Of a stretch of 7,789 nt of DNA, positions 7,622 to 7,789 are shown in pieces. The stretch comes from Clostridia bacterium. GTDB taxonomy: Bacteria; Bacillota; Clostridia; Oscillospirales; Acutalibacteraceae. How positions within the stretch are numbered: the stretch's first letter is position 1; each line of letters begins with the position of its first letter. The notes below the pieces were generated by a model, which saw nothing but the letters and a program-made list of their open reading frames with translations, was not told where the DNA came from and did no database searches. The translations under genes and the position numbers were made by a program. The stretch lies in NCBI GenBank assembly GCA_017614275.1, contig JAGACE010000156.1, positions 1 through 7,789 on the forward strand, written 5' to 3'.

Positions 7622-7679
7622 GTTTTTTTGGACCCCGCCTCCCGCGGGGTCCGATTCTGTTTAGGCAACAACGACTGCC
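7592..7679 (+). repeat. 16-bp direct repeat across the oppA 3' end
   Basis: GGCAACAACGACTGCC occurs at 7592-7607 inside oppA (encoding GNNDC) and again at 7664-7679 in the non-coding region, 72 bases downstream. The copies are identical over 16 bases, then diverge. The stop codon and a GC-rich hairpin lie between them. Chance is unlikely, and the second copy looks like a remnant of oppA coding sequence. Confidence 0.75.
7630..7652 (+). terminator. Possible terminator hairpin after oppA, U-tract misplaced
   Basis: GGACCCCGC (7630-7638) and GCGGGGTCC (7644-7652) form a perfect 9-bp GC-rich stem with a 5-base loop, starting 8 bases after the oppA stop. It is followed by GATTCTGTTT, only a broken U-tract, whereas a run of seven T lies on the wrong side (7623-7629). 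It probably ends or stabilises the opp transcript, but it is not a canonical terminator in either direction. Confidence 0.55.
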
Positions 7680-7711
7680 GCGCGGGCAACGAAGCATTTT
7701 TGCTCTTTCTA

Positions 7712-7720
7712 TGCTATAAT
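7712..7720 (+). promoter_or_regulatory. Extended -10 promoter for the gene at the right edge
   Basis: TGCTATAAT (7712-7720) has both the TGn extension and a perfect TATAAT. No recognisable -35 box lies 16-18 bases upstream, which is typical of extended -10 promoters. Transcription should begin near 7727, shortly before the GGGGAGG ribosome site at 7738-7744. Confidence 0.55.
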
Positions 7721-7751
7721 ATAACCAGACTTTTTTCGGGGAGGTTTTCTT

Positions 7752-7789
7752 GTGATCCAGGATATCGCGCCCCACAAACTGAACAACCA
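7752..7789 (+). CDS. Start of a gene, possibly Nudix / NAD+ diphosphatase type (cut by window)
   Basis: GGGGAGG (7738-7744) is followed after 7 bases by GTG (7752), opening a frame that runs to the window edge: MIQDIAPHKLNN, 12 complete codons. An overlapping TTG (7750) is out of this frame. The MIQDIAPH opening recalls the N-terminus of clostridial Nudix/NAD+ diphosphatase proteins, from memory and on very few residues, so the product is tentative. It has its own promoter and is probably not part of the opp operon. Confidence 0.5.
   Translation, partial: MIQDIAPHKLNN

Noticed and set aside
7592..7679. Template/variable repeat of a diversity-generating retroelement (AAC-rich repeat near a 3' end)
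   Set aside because: The repeat is only 16 bases and identical, shows no adenine-specific changes, and no reverse transcriptase is present.

Overview
This 7.8 kb window looks like chromosomal DNA of a GC-rich, low-branching Firmicute, most likely an uncultured gut Clostridia of the Ruminococcaceae/Oscillospiraceae type. The reasons are strong AGGAGG-type ribosome sites, a signal-peptide protein with a C-terminal sorting-like tail (TGD plus hydrophobic segment), a WYxKNG-type surface repeat, an Ltp-family surface domain, and Opp proteins of clostridial style. This assignment is inferred from protein style alone.

Left part (1-1623, minus strand): two cell-surface genes in tandem. The upstream one (907-1623) encodes a secreted protein with a beta-rich ectodomain, a Thr/Arg-rich stalk with a 10-residue period, and a degenerate sorting signal. 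The downstream one (839 to beyond the left edge) encodes a membrane protein with a cytoplasmic N-terminus, one membrane segment, a WYIKNG surface repeat, a Ser/Thr/Ala linker and an Ltp (superinfection-exclusion type) helical domain. A 9-bp terminator hairpin lies between them, and a consensus TATAAT box sits just before that hairpin.

Middle (1624-1809): a divergent, AT-rich promoter region with one sigma-A-like promoter facing each way.

Right part (1810-7621, plus strand): a complete oligopeptide ABC transporter operon in the order oppB-oppC-oppD-oppF-oppA. OppB and OppC form the membrane channel. OppD and OppF are the two ATPases, each with intact Walker A, Q-loop, signature, Walker B and H-switch. 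OppA is the lipoprotein that captures peptides. The first four genes are tightly packed (gaps of 18 and 15 bases, then a 4-base overlap); oppA follows after 56 bases.

The most notable thing is OppA. Its total length is normal (567 residues), but its domain order is circularly permuted. The roughly 75-residue segment that closes every ordinary OppA lies directly behind the lipoprotein signal, ahead of the ordinary N-terminus. The protein then stops at the GNND region where that segment should begin. The moved module is bounded by a 9-bp in-frame direct repeat (CAAGAAGGA, 243 bp apart), and a 16-bp piece of the oppA 3' end is repeated beyond the stop.

Right edge (7622-7789): a GC-rich hairpin, the second copy of the 16-bp repeat, an extended -10 promoter, and the first 12 codons of a gene that may encode a Nudix/NAD+ diphosphatase-type protein.
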